Part shown: in pieces, positions 22,506-30,730 of the stretch
Numbering within the stretch: position 1 is the first letter of the stretch
Layout: every line of letters begins with the position of its first letter
Virus record (IMG/VR): IMGVR_UViG_3300037119_001860
Span: 1-36,031 of that record
Source: a virus
Strand: one strand, 5' to 3'
DNA length: 36,031 nucleotides
Notes under the pieces: generated by a model
What the model was told of the DNA's origin: nothing
Seen by the model: only the letters and a program-made list of their open reading frames with translations
The model's database searches: none
Position numbers and translations under genes: made by a program

Positions 22506-24514
22506 TGCCTAAGCGGTATCAAATTGGCGACGATCAGATCGCAGGCGGCGCAGCAGGGTCGCTTGGTGATCTGAGCCTTGGTGATATCAAGCTCCGCGGC
22601 AGGAACATCTCCATGTTCCTACATGAGTTCATCACCGACGCGACCTTTGACCGCATGATCACTGGCGCGAGTACGCTGACTCTTGAGGTTGAGGACTATG
22701 ATCGGAAGCTGCTTGACAGCAAGTTGATCAAGGAGGCATCGCGCGCTAGCATTGACAAGCTTGACTTCGTGCTGGCACAGGTGCGTAAGCAGGGCAACAA
22801 GCTGACGCTCGTGTTCGAGGACTGGGCCGTTGCCGAACTACGCAAGAAGAAGGGCGCCAAGAAGGCATTCCGCGACACTACGACACGCGCGCAGTTCATC
22901 GAGCGTCTGGTCAAGGAAGTGCCCGGGCTCAAGTATTACTCTCCTGAGAAGGATGTTGTCCAGCCGATCGAGCCTGCCGAGACTGCCAGCGAGGAAAGCG
23001 CAGACGATCCCGAAGCCGATGGCGTCAATGGTCGTGATCGCGGATTCCCTCGCGGGACGCCTGCTGGCATCACCATCGAGGGCGTTCCTGCGACGCGCGA
23101 TCAGGTAGACAACATCGAGCAGGTGATCAACCTCGGCCTGCGCCTGCGTATGCCCGAGCGCGTGATCGAATCTGCGGTGGCGACGATCCTGACTGAGTCT
23201 CGCGCGCGTAACCTGCCTGGTGGCGATGAAGATAGCGTTGGCCTATTCCAGCAGCGCCCGTCTCAGGGGTGGCCGGCCACTCGCGATATCAACATCGATG
23301 GTACTGAGTATTACAAGCGGGCACTACGGACGTACGAGAATAACCTCAGCGTCAATAAGACCGTGCTAGAGATCCACGTGTTGTCGCAGATGGTACAGCG
23401 CAGCTATGCGAATACTCCTGGTCCGACGTATGGCGAGAACTACCGCAGGTTCGAGCCCGAGACCTTGAACATCATGGATCTGTTCTTCGGCGGCGATGGC
23501 GTCGATACCGGATTCGATCAGGTCACGTACGAGCGTTACGAGTTCACGCGCGGCACCGAGGATGATCCCAATGAGGACTCCTGGACGTGCATGCAGCGGC
23601 TCGCTGAGGAAGTCCAGTGGCGATGCTTTGCAGTTGGCAAGACAATCTATTTCGTGCGTGATCTTCGGCTGCTGAAGAACAAGCCGCTGGCTACGATCGC
23701 AGAGTTCAGCGATGGTGTTGACTACATCGACTTCGACTATGATGTTGGCAAGAAGGTATCTAGTGGAACGGTCTATGGCCGTGCATCGCGCTGGGCCGTA
23801 CCGCCCGGTGCGATCTTCCTGCTGGAGCATATGGGGCCGGCCAACGGTCGGTTCATCGTCAGCAGTATTCGGCGAGCGATGTACAAGACTGCTACTGAGA
23901 TCAGCTTTGTCGGACCGCGCCCGACGCTCCCCGAGCCTACGCCAGACGAAGCAGTCAGCAATGATCCGGGTGTTGGCGATCCGGTCTCCGGTGTTGGCGC
24001 TGATCGCGTTCTGAACTGGGCACTCGCTCGCGTGCCGGAGGCCGACCCCAATAACGGCTATGTATATGGTGCCAAGCATAACCGCAGCCTTAGCGAGATG
24101 CGGACGACTACGGATGACCAGCCGCCGTTCGACTGCTCGTCCTTTGTCGCGCATGCTTGGGCTCAGGTCGGCGTGTATATTGGTGACTATACGCAGGCCC
24201 AGATCAGCCTGGCGCGAGCGACCGAAGGCGTCGTCATTGGTGGCGCATCGGTCAGCCCGCAGATCGGTCGGCCCGAGGGCGGTTGGATCGCAGGAGACCT
24301 CATCTTCCCGCACTCCGGGCATGTAATGATGGCCACTGGCCGCGCAGACGAAGTTGTCGAGGCGCAGCAGACATCGGTTGGCATCGTGATCCGGCAGGAT
24401 CGCATTCCCTCCATGCCCTTCTTCTGGTGCCGGTGGGGTGCTAAGATACCTTCACAGTTCCGTACCACCGATCGATCCGACGACATCACCATCGGCGATA
24501 ACCCTCTCTCATGA
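22505..24514 (+). CDS. Baseplate hub with transglycosylase-like and NlpC/P60 domains
   Basis: This 669-residue protein starts at a GTG overlapping the previous TAG. The first ~150 residues and about 320-480 resemble a gpD/hub-type fold. Inserted at about 190-310 is a lysozyme/transglycosylase-like module: TESRARNLPGGDEDSVGLFQQRPSQGW, with Glu231 as the likely catalytic acid. The C-terminus, about 500-669, is an NlpC/P60-like cysteine peptidase: FDCSSFVAHAW (Cys544) and HSGHVMMATG (His606). The protein would form the tail tip and cut both glycan and peptide parts of the cell wall during entry. It overlaps the next ATG by 4 bases. Confidence 0.88.
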   Translation: MPKRYQIGDDQIAGGAAGSLGDLSLGDIKLRGRNISMFLHEFITDATFDRMITGASTLTLEVEDYDRKLLDSKLIKEASRASIDKLDFVLAQVRKQGNKLTLVFEDWAVAELRKKKGAKKAFRDTTTRAQFIERLVKEVPGLKYYSPEKDVVQPIEPAETASEESADDPEADGVNGRDRGFPRGTPAGITIEGVPATRDQVDNIEQVINLGLRLRMPERVIESAVATILTESRARNLPGGDEDSVGLFQQRPSQGWPATRDINIDGTEYYKRALRTYENNLSVNKTVLEIHVLSQMVQRSYANTPGPTYGENYRRFEPETLNIMDLFFGGDGVDTGFDQVTYERYEFTRGTEDDPNEDSWTCMQRLAEEVQWRCFAVGKTIYFVRDLRLLKNKPLATIAEFSDGVDYIDFDYDVGKKVSSGTVYGRASRWAVPPGAIFLLEHMGPANGRFIVSSIRRAMYKTATEISFVGPRPTLPEPTPDEAVSNDPGVGDPVSGVGADRVLNWALARVPEADPNNGYVYGAKHNRSLSEMRTTTDDQPPFDCSSFVAHAWAQVGVYIGDYTQAQISLARATEGVVIGGASVSPQIGRPEGGWIAGDLIFPHSGHVMMATGRADEVVEAQQTSVGIVIRQDRIPSMPFFWCRWGAKIPSQFRTTDRSDDITIGDNPLS

Positions 24515-25506
24515 CTCACGAACTTCACGACACCGCTCGCAGGATGCACCAGGCCCGACCGGCTACGCGCCGATCGCAGTCTGGTGTAATGCCGGCCGTG
24601 GTCAGCCGTGTAACAAGCGGAGAGGTATTCGCCATCGTGCCCGGGTTCAGCATGAATCACGAGTACGGCCCGCTCATCGTCCCGCCTGATATGGATGATC
24701 CGGTTGTTGGCACCGACTGCCTGATCGCGGTCACCGGAGACAAGTCGTGGTTCGTTAGTCCGATTGTGGCCAGCGGCCCTGCTGGACCGACAGGCGCTGC
24801 CGGTGCTGACGGAGAGAAGTGGTTCAGCGGCTCGGGAGTTCCTGGCGGCGGAACGGGTGTCATAGGGGATTGGTACTTGGACACGGCTACCGGCGACGTG
24901 TACGAGAAGACCGGTGCAAGTACCTGGACATTGCGTGGGAACATCAAGGGGCCGACCGGCGCGACCGGTGCAACGGGCGCGACGGGAGCCGCTGGGTTCC
25001 TCACAGGCGAGATGCGGGCTATCGGCGGATCGGCTACGCCCACCAACTGGCTCGACTGCGACGGAGCGGCGGTCTCGCGCACCACCTATGCGCTGCTGTT
25101 CACGGCGATCGGCACCGCGTATGGCCCAGGCAACGGCACGACTACCTTCAACGTGCCTGACCTCCGCGGTCGTGCGCTGATCGGTAGCGGCACGGGCACG
25201 GGCGGTGCAGCTTCCGGCGCATCAGGCACCGCGCCAGCGGGCGGCTCTGCGTTGACAGCCCGCACGCGAGGTGACTGGAACGGACGCGAGACGCATACGC
25301 TATCCACAGCAGAGATGCCGTCGCACTCTCACAATGCTGTAGCGGGTCAGTTCATGGAGTTCGCCGGCTTGGCTGTTTCTCCGGGCGCCGGTCTGGCTGC
25401 TCCGTCAACCGTGCATACTGCTACGGCTGCAACGGGTGGCGGAGGGTCGCACCCGAATGATCAGCCTTGGCTCGCTGCTCACTTCGTCATCTACACGGGG
25501 CTCTGA
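24511..25506 (+). CDS. Tail fibre or spike with collagen-like repeats and collar domain
   Basis: The N-terminal 85 residues look like a spike or OB-fold base (VMPAVVSRVTSGEVFAIVPGF, TDCLIAVTGDKSWFVSPIV). Two collagen-like segments follow: GPAGPTGAAGADG (89-101) and GPTGATGATGATGAAG (147-162), separated by a short tail-type domain. Residues 164-331 form a phage tail collar domain: WLDCDGAAVSRTTYALLFTAIGTAYG, VPDLRGRALIGSG, MPSHSHN, and ending QPWLAAHFVIYTGL. Collar-domain proteins with such endings attach to sugars or proteins on the host. The collagen repeats would form a trimeric stalk. It overlaps the gp25-like gene by 3 bases. Confidence 0.8.
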   Translation: MTHELHDTARRMHQARPATRRSQSGVMPAVVSRVTSGEVFAIVPGFSMNHEYGPLIVPPDMDDPVVGTDCLIAVTGDKSWFVSPIVASGPAGPTGAAGADGEKWFSGSGVPGGGTGVIGDWYLDTATGDVYEKTGASTWTLRGNIKGPTGATGATGATGAAGFLTGEMRAIGGSATPTNWLDCDGAAVSRTTYALLFTAIGTAYGPGNGTTTFNVPDLRGRALIGSGTGTGGAASGASGTAPAGGSALTARTRGDWNGRETHTLSTAEMPSHSHNAVAGQFMEFAGLAVSPGAGLAAPSTVHTATAATGGGGSHPNDQPWLAAHFVIYTGL

Positions 25507-25820
25507 TGGCACCTACTCACTTTGCATACCCGTTTCGCTGGGGCGCCAACATGCACGCACTGGAGAATGAGCAGGATACGCCAGAGGACGTCGCGGCATG
25601 CGTCGAGTGCCTGATCAGGACTTCTCGCGGTCATCGTCCCGACAACCCTGACTTCGGACTCCCGGATGTTGTATTCTCTATGCCCGTCAAGGTCGGACTG
25701 ATCCAATCGGCTATCTCTGATGGTGAACCGCGTGCGCAGGTGGATGTGACCGATATCAGCGTGCAGATGATCCAGGACAATGATGCGCTTGTTGCGCATA
25801 TCAGGGCGGCCATCCTGTGA
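25506..25820 (+). CDS. Baseplate wedge protein, gp25/gpW-like (104 aa)
   Basis: The ATG overlaps the previous TGA. The sequence FRWGANMHALENEQDTPEDVAACVECLIRTSRGHRPDNPDFGLPDVVF matches gp25-like proteins, in which a helix with EDV..C/I..L is followed by RP..PDFG. In contractile phages gp25 forms the baseplate inner wedge and links sheath and baseplate. The length of about 104 residues is typical. The TGA overlaps the GTG of the gpJ-like gene, keeping the wedge genes together. Confidence 0.9.
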   Translation: MAPTHFAYPFRWGANMHALENEQDTPEDVAACVECLIRTSRGHRPDNPDFGLPDVVFSMPVKVGLIQSAISDGEPRAQVDVTDISVQMIQDNDALVAHIRAAIL

Positions 25821-27010
25821 GTACCCCCGAACGCTTCACATGGAAGTCAACTATGCCTTACATCCCCTTCCCGATCACCACCAATCCCGACGAGCTTGTC
25901 GAGGACGCATTCGCTTACCTGGAATTCAACGTTCCGGGCTGGGTGCCGGCGGAGGGGAATCTCGATGTCTGGGTGCTAGAGGCGTGCGCGCGCATGGCCT
26001 CGACCACCCGCGATATTGCTGCTGACGTTCCTGACTCGATCTTCCAACGGTTCGGCACTGACCTGATGGGCTTGCCCTACAACCAGGCGGCCCCTGCTCG
26101 TGCAGCAGCTACGTTTACCGTCGTCAATCCTTCGGGCTTCACGCTGCCCGCGGGGCTGGCCGTCGCTGCCACGGACAGCGCTGGCATCGAACGCGTATTC
26201 CGCGTCGAGACCACCGTGGTAGCGGCGGCCCTCGAAACTTCGATCACCGCGCAACTAGTCGCCAACGAGGTCGGTGCCGCATACAACGGCTTGACTGCTG
26301 CATCGCCTGTCCGCCAGATCGACGCGTACGTCGGCATTACCGCCATCGAGTTTGACGAGACCACGAGCGGCGGTGCCGATGCAGAATCGGACGTGGCGTA
26401 CATGGTCCGGCTCTCGCGCCGGCAGGTTACGATCTCGCCCTCCTTCAATGTTGCCGCGGACGCTGCACTCCTATCAATGGATCACGAGTCGGTCGGACGC
26501 GCTCTCGGCATCGACTTGTACAATCCGACAGGTCCTGATCCCGCTGCTGGTGGACACATCTCTGTAGCGGTAACCGATATCGCCGGCAGCGCACTCAGCG
26601 GGCCTGTCAAGGCCGAGGTCGAGGCTATGCTGGAGGCATATCGACAGACCAACATCGCGATTCACGTCATCGATCCGACCTACAGCGATATTGATGTTAC
26701 AACTACTGTCAAGGCACTACCGGGCTACGACACGGCAACGGTTGACACAGCGGTCACAGACGCGATCATCAGCTATCTCGATCCGGGTCTTTGGGGATCG
26801 CCAGGGCGCGCAGGTGAAGACCCGTCAAATCCCTACCCTTGGCGCAACATCGACAAGGTTCGTTTCCTGGAGGTTGCGCAGGTAATCAATGCCGTGGATG
26901 GTGTGGACTACATCGTCTCGCTGACAGTGAACGCAGGCTCCGCCGATGTCACGCTGACCGGGCCGGCGCCTCTCCCGAATGCTGACGCGATTGCCGTGAC
27001 GGTGACTTGA
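25817..27010 (+). CDS. Baseplate J-like (gp47-like) protein (397 aa)
   Basis: The GTG overlaps the gp25-like stop; an internal ATG at 25853 (MPYIPFPITTNPDEL) is another possible start. Features of the baseplate J family: YLEFNVPGWVPAEGNLDVWVLEACARMASTTRD, YNQAAPARAAATFTVV, EVGAAYNGLTA, DVAYMVRLSRRQVTIS and later VDVTTTVKA-like strands (DVTTTVKALPGYD). The protein makes the wedge triangle with gpI and gp25. The family length is near 300-400 residues, so it is full length. It is followed with overlap by the gpI-like gene. Confidence 0.9.
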   Translation: MSTPERFTWKSTMPYIPFPITTNPDELVEDAFAYLEFNVPGWVPAEGNLDVWVLEACARMASTTRDIAADVPDSIFQRFGTDLMGLPYNQAAPARAAATFTVVNPSGFTLPAGLAVAATDSAGIERVFRVETTVVAAALETSITAQLVANEVGAAYNGLTAASPVRQIDAYVGITAIEFDETTSGGADAESDVAYMVRLSRRQVTISPSFNVAADAALLSMDHESVGRALGIDLYNPTGPDPAAGGHISVAVTDIAGSALSGPVKAEVEAMLEAYRQTNIAIHVIDPTYSDIDVTTTVKALPGYDTATVDTAVTDAIISYLDPGLWGSPGRAGEDPSNPYPWRNIDKVRFLEVAQVINAVDGVDYIVSLTVNAGSADVTLTGPAPLPNADAIAVTVT

Positions 27011-27675
27011 TGCCAAACCGCGAGTGGAACTACGACAACATCGATCTTCAGCAAGAGGTTCAGCTGGGATCGTTTGCACAGGACATGTACGAGGACATGG
27101 CGCCTGTTACGCATGCCGATAAGCAGCATGGCTGGCCACTGGCCCAATACTGCAACTCGATCGGCGTGATGTTCCAGGACATCGAAGACCTTGTACGGTA
27201 TCCGTCCAATTGGTCGGACGTACTCGACCCCGATACTGCGCCTATCAAGTCTCTCGGTTGGCTAGCGCAATTCGTTGGCGTACGGCTAACCGGCAGCATG
27301 ACGGAGGACGATGCCCGGGCTGCTATCCGCAATGAGACCGGTTGGATGCGCGGCACTCCCCAGGCACTCCGCGAAGCAGCGCGGCGCTCTGGCGGGATGG
27401 TCGGGTTCGAGGACGACGGCGTAGTCAACATCTTCGAGTTCTTTGGCGGCGATGAATGGGCCATTCACGTAACGACTCTGGCGATTCAGACCAACGATGA
27501 TACATTGGTAGAGGCTGCCCTGCTCGATCCCAAGGTAAAGCCGGCTGGCGTGATCCTAACCTACGCCACGCAGACCGGCATGATCTTCCAGCAGTTGACT
27601 GACTCGGGCCGTGACTTTGCCGATGTCGATGCTGACTTCACCGACTTCGATGATCTGAGGGACTCTGACCCATGA
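27010..27675 (+). CDS. Baseplate wedge protein, P2 gpI-like (221 aa)
   Basis: I use the ATG at 27010, overlapping the J-like stop; a TTG at 27007 is unlikely. The protein has the helix-rich gpI pattern: LAQYCNSIGVMFQDIEDLVRYP, IKSLGWLAQFVGVRL, DDARAAIRNETGWMRGTPQALREAARRSGG, then a strand-rich end (WAIHVTTLAIQ, KPAGVILTYATQTG). gpI forms the outer part of the wedge and connects to fibres. Order gp25, J, I is conserved in contractile phages. It overlaps the following gene by 4 bases. Confidence 0.85.
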   Translation: MPNREWNYDNIDLQQEVQLGSFAQDMYEDMAPVTHADKQHGWPLAQYCNSIGVMFQDIEDLVRYPSNWSDVLDPDTAPIKSLGWLAQFVGVRLTGSMTEDDARAAIRNETGWMRGTPQALREAARRSGGMVGFEDDGVVNIFEFFGGDEWAIHVTTLAIQTNDDTLVEAALLDPKVKPAGVILTYATQTGMIFQQLTDSGRDFADVDADFTDFDDLRDSDP

Positions 27676-28445
27676 GCACCACCACTCGTCTCACGTACCC
27701 CTATCCGACCGGTGCTGACGCTGCCGACGTCCCTGCATGGATGGAGGATCAGGCACTCCTCCTCGATGACATCATGGCCTGGGACGTCCAGGGCACGATA
27801 GCTGCGCGTCCTGCCGCTGGCAAGCGCGGTCGCTACTACACTAGCACTGATGAGACGGATGGCCCCATCCTGTACAGGGATACCGGCGCTGCGTGGATGC
27901 GGGTCACGCCGAACCCGACCTATTCTTGCAAGTTGGTGTACACAGGAACCTCCGTCAACAAGTCGCATGTAACGGATGCCAGCGGGTGGTCTGGTGTGTC
28001 GGCTATCGGCACGGCACTAGGGACTTGGACGGAGCGATATGACACGCATCCCTCGGGCATGCACAGCACCGTTTCCAACCAGAATCGGATCGTCATTCCG
28101 CATGCCGGTAAGTGGAGATACCACGGCCGCATTAGCTTTGGGCTATCAACTCTAGGATACACGACTGGTACTGCTGACCGCCGTGCCATTGCTTTGCGTG
28201 GTCTGCGCGGTGCTGCGGCATATGCCCGCAGGAATGAAAGCGTTATCTCTGTACAAGCCGGAGGTCTAATCGAGACCATTGAGATTGAAGTCGAAGACCT
28301 CTTCTCTGCCAATGACTACCTCGGCTTGGAATTCGACATCGGTGCTGCCGCGTCCGGCACAGTTCCGATGTACGGCTCGACTGCCTTTGGCAATGTCGGC
28401 GAGTACACAACTGAGTTTGACTGCCACTTGATCAGCACGCTCTAA
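27672..28445 (+). CDS. Putative receptor-binding or fibre tip protein (257 aa)
   Basis: The ATG overlaps the gpI-like stop. Residues 1-80 contain PAWMEDQALLLDDIM and RPAAGKRGRYYTSTDETDGPILYRDTGAAWMRV, a motif often found where phage fibres list a short region before a C-terminal jelly-roll domain. Residues 90-257 are beta-rich (WSGVSAIGTALGTWTERYDT, IVIPHAGKWRYHGRISFGL, LIETIEIEVEDLFSANDYLGLEFDIG), as in C1q-like receptor-binding heads. It is the last gene of the tail region, where receptor-binding proteins usually sit. Confidence 0.6.
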   Translation: MSTTTRLTYPYPTGADAADVPAWMEDQALLLDDIMAWDVQGTIAARPAAGKRGRYYTSTDETDGPILYRDTGAAWMRVTPNPTYSCKLVYTGTSVNKSHVTDASGWSGVSAIGTALGTWTERYDTHPSGMHSTVSNQNRIVIPHAGKWRYHGRISFGLSTLGYTTGTADRRAIALRGLRGAAAYARRNESVISVQAGGLIETIEIEVEDLFSANDYLGLEFDIGAAASGTVPMYGSTAFGNVGEYTTEFDCHLISTL

Positions 28446-28456
28446 GGGGAGAGGCG

Positions 28457-28897
28457 ATGCCGACACTTTGGCATAGAGGATTCAGGAGATACCGAAAGCA
28501 GAGGCTAGAGACATGGATCGCTCTGGCGGCCGTAGTGACCGGATTCATGCTGCTGTTACCGTGGACGCACGACGAGTTCAGCGAGGCATCTATCAAGCGC
28601 GCATTCGGTCCGGCGGACTATGTGTGGAGTATCGCCTACTTCGCCGGAGGTCTACTGACCATCTATGGGATTCTGAAAGAGAACGCCAAGAAAGAGGGCT
28701 ATGGCCTGATCGTTCTCGAAGGCGCTCTGATGATCCGGATGATTGCAGTAGTCAACTTCGCGGGCCTCCGGGGGATCACGTCGTCCTTCCTCACAATCGC
28801 TCTGATGGTAGTGATTGGGGACAAGATATACGAACTATTCCAGGATTACCACCTGGCGCGACGACACGAGGAACTGACTGGGAAGAAGTTGCGCTGA
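28457..28897 (+). CDS. Multi-spanning membrane protein, lysis region (146 aa)
   Basis: The ATG follows GGGGAGAGG. Four hydrophobic stretches are seen: about residues 20-37, 56-74, 82-103 and 108-127. The N-terminus is basic and the C-terminus ends with a charged tail (LARRHEELTGKKLR). Its place directly before other small membrane proteins and the endolysin suggests a lysis-linked membrane protein, perhaps a holin or antiholin. Holins usually have one to three membrane segments, so four is a point against. The next gene overlaps its stop. Confidence 0.6.
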   Translation: MPTLWHRGFRRYRKQRLETWIALAAVVTGFMLLLPWTHDEFSEASIKRAFGPADYVWSIAYFAGGLLTIYGILKENAKKEGYGLIVLEGALMIRMIAVVNFAGLRGITSSFLTIALMVVIGDKIYELFQDYHLARRHEELTGKKLR

Positions 28898-29328
28898 TGG
28901 CTACAGTCGGAGAGATCGCAGTCATCGCAAGCACAGCGGCCACAGTCGGCAGCGTGGCCGGAGGACTCGTGCTGAACGCCATCAAAGGACGCGCTGAAGC
29001 CGGCAAGCTAGGTGTTGACGCCACCCAGGTTACGATCGAGTCAGCACAGATCAGCGTAGGTATCAGCAGGGAAGTGCTAGAGGATGTCTACAAGGTTCTG
29101 GAGGACGTCAAGGAACAGGTTGAGCAGCTTCGTAAGGAGAACCAACACCTTCATACGTTGCTGCGCGCAAAGGAAGACGAGAACACTGAGCTAAGGCGCC
29201 AGAACATCACGTTGGAGGAGGAGCTACTCAGGATCAAGCTCCGAGAGCCCCGTCGCGCGGATGATCCAGGTCACGTAGACTTTACTCAGCCGCACCGGCG
29301 TCTAGGAGAGGAAGGGGGTGAACAATGA
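28897..29328 (+). CDS. Membrane-anchored coiled-coil protein (143 aa)
   Basis: The ATG at 28897 overlaps the previous TGA, so a longer frame reaching 28513 is not used. Residues 5-28 are a likely membrane segment (IAVIASTAATVGSVAGGLVLNAI). Residues about 60-115 form a long coiled coil with heptad Leu/Ile spacing (VLEDVYKVLEDVKEQVEQLRK..., LRRQNITLEEELLRI). A polar tail follows. The layout resembles an i-spanin, but no outer-membrane partner is visible, and a Gram-positive host would not need one. It may be a lysis or membrane-organising factor. It overlaps the holin candidate by 4 bases. Confidence 0.6.
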   Translation: MATVGEIAVIASTAATVGSVAGGLVLNAIKGRAEAGKLGVDATQVTIESAQISVGISREVLEDVYKVLEDVKEQVEQLRKENQHLHTLLRAKEDENTELRRQNITLEEELLRIKLREPRRADDPGHVDFTQPHRRLGEEGGEQ

Positions 29329-29606
29329 ATCAGCAGCAGCTAAAATGGCTCAGGCAGTCGGCCGTGTACCGCGGCATCCGTTCGGCCGTCATCACACCGA
29401 TCAGCATGTTCATGGGTCTTTGGCTCGGTGACGGTACGCTAACCGGTGCGTGGGACGTGATCGCGGACAACTGGAACGTCATGGGCGGCGCTACATTGGC
29501 GTCGTTTCTGATTGCGGTTGGTGTTCGGCGCTATGTCGATCCGTCTCGCGTCCCGTCGCTCACCGATCCGCCTGTCGATCCGCCTGTGGACGACATCAAG
29601 AAGTAG
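29325..29606 (+). CDS. Putative holin with two membrane segments (93 aa)
   Basis: GGAAGGGGGTG precedes the ATG, which overlaps the previous stop. Two hydrophobic segments (VITPISMFMGLWLGDG and MGGATLASFLIAVGV) are linked by a short loop, and the C-terminus is polar with a repeated DPPV unit. Size and layout resemble small class II-type holins, and the endolysin is the next gene, so a holin role is plausible. Holins open the membrane to let the endolysin reach the wall at the set time. The family cannot be named with certainty. Confidence 0.6.
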   Translation: MNQQQLKWLRQSAVYRGIRSAVITPISMFMGLWLGDGTLTGAWDVIADNWNVMGGATLASFLIAVGVRRYVDPSRVPSLTDPPVDPPVDDIKK

Positions 29607-29626
29607 AGATCAGGCAGCCAGTAAGT

Positions 29627-29644
29627 CCCGGGCTTCGGCCCGGG
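29627..29644 (+). terminator. UUCG-loop hairpin between holin and endolysin genes
   Basis: CCCGGGC (29627-29633), loop TTCG (29634-29637), GCCCGGG (29638-29644). A perfect 7-bp stem with a UUCG tetraloop is very stable. No T-tract follows, so it may be a weak terminator or attenuator that lowers endolysin expression, or an mRNA-stability element. It lies 24 bases before the endolysin start codon at 29668. Confidence 0.55.
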
Positions 29645-29667
29645 CATGGCGCAAACAAGGAAGGATC

Positions 29668-30471
29668 ATGGCAACATTCGCAAACCGTATCATCGACTCC
29701 GCTGAGGCGGATGTTGGTGAACACGAAGTCCCCTGGGGCTCCAATGATGGCCCCTTCGTCTTCGGTGAGGTGCAGCTACCATACGATCCGGTGCCGCCGC
29801 CGTTCTACCGCGGCCTGGCCTGGTGCGGCATGGCGGTAGGCAAGTGGACGCGTGATGCCGGTGCCGACGACTGGAAGACCGTATGCTCGCCCAGCACAGC
29901 GCTTATGGCGCAGTACGCCCGTGACCACGGTCTCGTCGGCGCAGCACGTCCGGGCGCGTACATCATCTGGCCTGGGAAGCACGTAGAACTGATCGTCGCG
30001 CTCGCCGGCCTTGGCGTCGTGAACACGATCGGCGGGAACACGAGCGACATGGTGGCACATCGCGTGCGCAGCACGGCTGGCACTGTCATCATGTGGCATC
30101 CGCTGCTGAAGGGCGAGAAGACCGAGACCGAGGATGCGGTCCGCTTCTGGTTCCACGATCCGCAGGCCAAGGTTCTGAAGTCGCAGTGGTTCAAGACCAA
30201 GGCGGCTCGCACCAAGTGGCTCAACCGGATCAGTGCTGACTGGCGCGAGCGAGCTACGCTGATCAGCAGCCCACGTGACGGCTACCGTGTCCACATCGGG
30301 CCACGCAAGGACTACGGGCCATTCCGCACGCGCGAGGCGCGCAACAAGGCGATGCGTCGCGTCCAGGCTGTCATGCACTACAACGATCGGGTGCTGGTGC
30401 CGTACAAGACGGGCACCGAGGGTGGCAAGAAGGCGCCGAGCATCCCTGACCAGCTGGGGAAGACGCAATGA
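29668..30471 (+). CDS. Endolysin, CHAP-type cysteine hydrolase (267 aa)
   Basis: The ATG at 29668 follows AAGGAAGG. The N-terminal half is a CHAP-like domain: GLAWCGMAVGKW (Cys53), PGKHVELIVAL (His105) and GGNTSD (Asn124), the usual catalytic trio of peptidoglycan amidases or endopeptidases. Residues about 155-267 are a basic domain (VLKSQWFKTKAARTKWLNRIS, SPRDGYRVHIGPRKDYGPF) that may bind the cell wall or be unrelated. The place after the membrane proteins supports an endolysin. A specific bond in the wall cannot be inferred. Confidence 0.82.
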   Translation: MATFANRIIDSAEADVGEHEVPWGSNDGPFVFGEVQLPYDPVPPPFYRGLAWCGMAVGKWTRDAGADDWKTVCSPSTALMAQYARDHGLVGAARPGAYIIWPGKHVELIVALAGLGVVNTIGGNTSDMVAHRVRSTAGTVIMWHPLLKGEKTETEDAVRFWFHDPQAKVLKSQWFKTKAARTKWLNRISADWRERATLISSPRDGYRVHIGPRKDYGPFRTREARNKAMRRVQAVMHYNDRVLVPYKTGTEGGKKAPSIPDQLGKTQ

Positions 30472-30653
30472 ACTCGGCCGATCACAACATGCCAGCAGAC
30501 GACCTGGTGACCTTCCCTGCGGTGCCGGTCGATGAGCTGTACGACGATGAGCGCGAAGCACCCGTGCCTGACCAGCCGATCGAGGACGTTGGTGAACAGC
30601 GCCAAGACGTCCCGACGGCTGACCTCAAGCCCGAAGACAAGCAGCGAAGGTAG
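30468..30653 (+). CDS. Small acidic hypothetical protein (61 aa)
   Basis: The ATG overlaps the endolysin stop by 4 bases as ATGA, which suggests coupled translation. The product is strongly acidic and proline-rich (DDLVTFPAVPVDELYDDEREAPVPDQPIEDV), likely disordered. It is the last gene of the late operon before the first gap of the early-type region. An interaction or control role in lysis is possible, but nothing shows it. No family is known to me. Confidence 0.5.
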   Translation: MNSADHNMPADDLVTFPAVPVDELYDDEREAPVPDQPIEDVGEQRQDVPTADLKPEDKQRR

Positions 30654-30668
30654 TTAGGGCCTATCTAG

Positions 30669-30697
30669 TTGCGCATGGCCGGTAGACATGCTAAGGT
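30669..30697 (+). promoter_or_regulatory. Promoter for the nucleoid-type protein gene
   Basis: TTGCGC (30669-30674), a 17-base spacer and TAAGGT (30692-30697) preceded by GC. The spacing is ideal. The start of transcription would be near 30704. The ribosome binding site GGGAGGTGA is at 30714-30722 and ATG at 30731. Shares GCTAA with promoter candidates at 2684 and 32848. Confidence 0.6.
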
Positions 30698-30730
30698 GCT
30701 GCTAGCTGTCGAAGGGAGGTGAAATACATC

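Noticed and set aside
28897-29328. i-spanin of a Gram-negative-type lysis system
   Set aside because: The anchor plus coiled-coil layout fits, but there is no lipoprotein partner nested or adjacent and other genes suggest a Gram-positive host.
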